A stretch of 7,882 nt of DNA from Bacteroidales bacterium (lineage in GTDB: Bacteria > Bacteroidota > Bacteroidia > Bacteroidales > Muribaculaceae). Below are positions 6,841 to 7,882 of this stretch, piece after piece (the first letter of the stretch is position 1; each line of letters starts with the position of its first letter). Where the stretch lies: NCBI GenBank assembly GCA_004557195.1, contig SFER01000101.1:1-7882 (forward strand), in the 5' to 3' direction. The translations under genes were made by a program, and so were the position numbers. A model generated the notes under the pieces. It did no database searches and had not been told where the DNA came from. It saw only the letters and a program-made list of their open reading frames with translations.

Positions 6841-7882
6841 TTAGAAATTAACTTTTAAGCGAACCGAGTAGGTGCGGCCGAAAGAGTAGAACACACGGTA
6901 GGCATTGTCCCAAGAGCCTGTTTCGGAAGTCGAAGTGTAGGCATCCATCACATAGTAGTGGTTGAAAAGGTTGTTCACATTGCCATAGAATGTAGCTTTG
7001 AGACCACCCATCTTGAAAGAGTAGCTTGCGTGCAAGTCGAGTTGATTACCCCACGGAATTTCCCAAGGATCGGCAACCGAGATAGTGGAATTGGCGGTGT
7101 AGTTACTCGAAGACACTTGATAGTCGCTGTAGTTGCGAGCGTTAACCACCCAGTCGGCACCTATGCGGAAGCCTTTGAAAGGACGGAAAGTAGCGCCGAT
7201 AGAGCCGGTAGTCTGAGCAGAGCCACCCACCTTGATGCCCTTCTGGTTGAGAGTGGCATAAGCGTGGTCGGCAGCCATTACACCCGAAGCGAGGTTACCG
7301 CGCAAGTCGCTGAGCGGCTGACCCAACTGGTTGTAGAAGTAACCGGTTGCATTGCTGTCCCAGATGTAGTCGCCCCAAGAGAGCATACCTTGGAGTTCAA
7401 ACCAGCGAGTGGGGCGATAGGTAAAGTTAACCTCCACACCCATGTGGCGTGCATCCACACCTTGCATATTTAAGAAGTAGCGGTCGCCGGCGTGCTCACC
7501 CGAAGTGATTTCGCCGCTGCGTGTAGTGGTTTTGTCTATCCATCGAGTGTAGTATGCGTTGAGATTGGCAGCGAAAACGGGGTTGCGGAAACCGTAACCG
7601 ATTTCGTAGGACATAATCTTCTCGTTCACGGCATCGGGGTTGGTGGCATTGCTCACAGCCGCAGAGAGGAATGCGCCACCCGAATAGAAAGGAGCGCGGC
7701 TGATGTAGCCAAGATTGAAATACACGTTGTTGCAACGGTCGATATTGAAATTGGCACCACCCTTCACGCTACCGCCGAGGAAGTTGAGTTTTTCTGATTT
7801 CTCATGAGCCTTGTCGTAGTAGAAGTGGTCGATACGCCAGTAGGTAGTATTGTTAATCGAGCCTGAGAGCACGAAATTGAGG
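6841..7882 (-). CDS. TonB-dependent outer-membrane receptor, C-terminal part (partial)
   Basis: The frame is open to the right edge, so only the last 346 or so residues are seen; signal, plug and early barrel lie outside. The visible part is the C-terminal half of a 22-strand beta-barrel. It has alternating aromatic/polar strands (YEIGYGFRNPVFAANLNAYY; VEVNFTYRPTRWFELQGML), Gly/Asn/Asp-rich extracellular loops, a late VNNLFNHYY segment typical of the last TonB-receptor strands, and a terminal VRLKVNF with the C-terminal Phe recognised by the BAM machinery. Such receptors import ligands across the outer membrane using TonB energy. A GTG at 7872 is internal, not a start: the frame continues upstream with Leu-Asn-Phe. 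The lipoprotein gene follows by 21 bases, so the two form an operon. Whether it is SusC/RagA-like or another subclass cannot be decided without the N-terminus. Confidence 0.9.
   Translation of the reverse strand, partial: LNFVLSGSINNTTYWRIDHFYYDKAHEKSEKLNFLGGSVKGGANFNIDRCNNVYFNLGYISRAPFYSGGAFLSAAVSNATNPDAVNEKIMSYEIGYGFRNPVFAANLNAYYTRWIDKTTTRSGEITSGEHAGDRYFLNMQGVDARHMGVEVNFTYRPTRWFELQGMLSWGDYIWDSNATGYFYNQLGQPLSDLRGNLASGVMAADHAYATLNQKGIKVGGSAQTTGSIGATFRPFKGFRIGADWVVNARNYSDYQVSSSNYTANSTISVADPWEIPWGNQLDLHASYSFKMGGLKATFYGNVNNLFNHYYVMDAYTSTSETGSWDNAYRVFYSFGRTYSVRLKVNF

Noticed and set aside
6175..7473. Plus-strand frames of 206 and 171 codons antisense to the lipoprotein and the receptor
   Set aside because: Both are in register with the true genes, and their residue patterns (Val/Ile/Glu-rich, no motif) are what reversed coding sequence gives.

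Overview
The window looks like chromosomal DNA from a Bacteroidales bacterium, possibly Muribaculaceae-like. GC is roughly balanced by eye. Two perfect Bacteroidetes-type -7 boxes (TAnnTTTG) sit upstream of genes, the starts lack Shine-Dalgarno sequences, and a TonB-dependent receptor is followed by an outer-membrane-type lipoprotein. The family calls below come from reading motifs, not from database searches.

Layout, left to right. At the left edge, a minus-strand gene leaves the window; only 19 codons of a signal-peptide-like N-terminus are visible (58 to 1). Divergent from it, a perfect -7 box at 211-218 precedes a short, easily missed reading frame (243-374). This encodes a 43-residue peptide with two hydrophobic segments, and its end overlaps the start of a GNAT acetyltransferase fused to a C-terminal zinc ribbon (362-1258). 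The GNAT gene ends in a clear intrinsic terminator (1296-1333). It converges on a minus-strand unit, valS-rpiB (4589 to 1442), whose genes are 10 bases apart. That unit starts from a perfect -7 box (4632-4625) and ends in its own long hairpin (1409-1345).

Upstream of valS on the same strand is a second minus-strand operon, entering from the right edge. It holds the C-terminal part of a TonB-dependent outer-membrane receptor (7882 to 6841), then 21 bases later a 685-residue multidomain lipoprotein (6819 to 4762), and a GC-rich hairpin with a short T-run (4730-4710).

How the genes fit together: valS (valyl-tRNA charging) and rpiB (ribose-5-phosphate isomerisation) are housekeeping genes that share a transcript. 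The receptor and lipoprotein resemble a SusC/SusD pair in layout, but the lipoprotein is not recognisably SusD. It has repeated modules, a Gly/Ser hinge and OB-fold-like central segments, so its ligand is unknown. The least conventional items are the hidden 43-residue membrane peptide coupled to the GNAT gene and the modular lipoprotein. I see no CRISPR array, transposase, phage gene, tRNA or rRNA. The large reading frames antisense to valS, the lipoprotein and the receptor are codon-register shadows.
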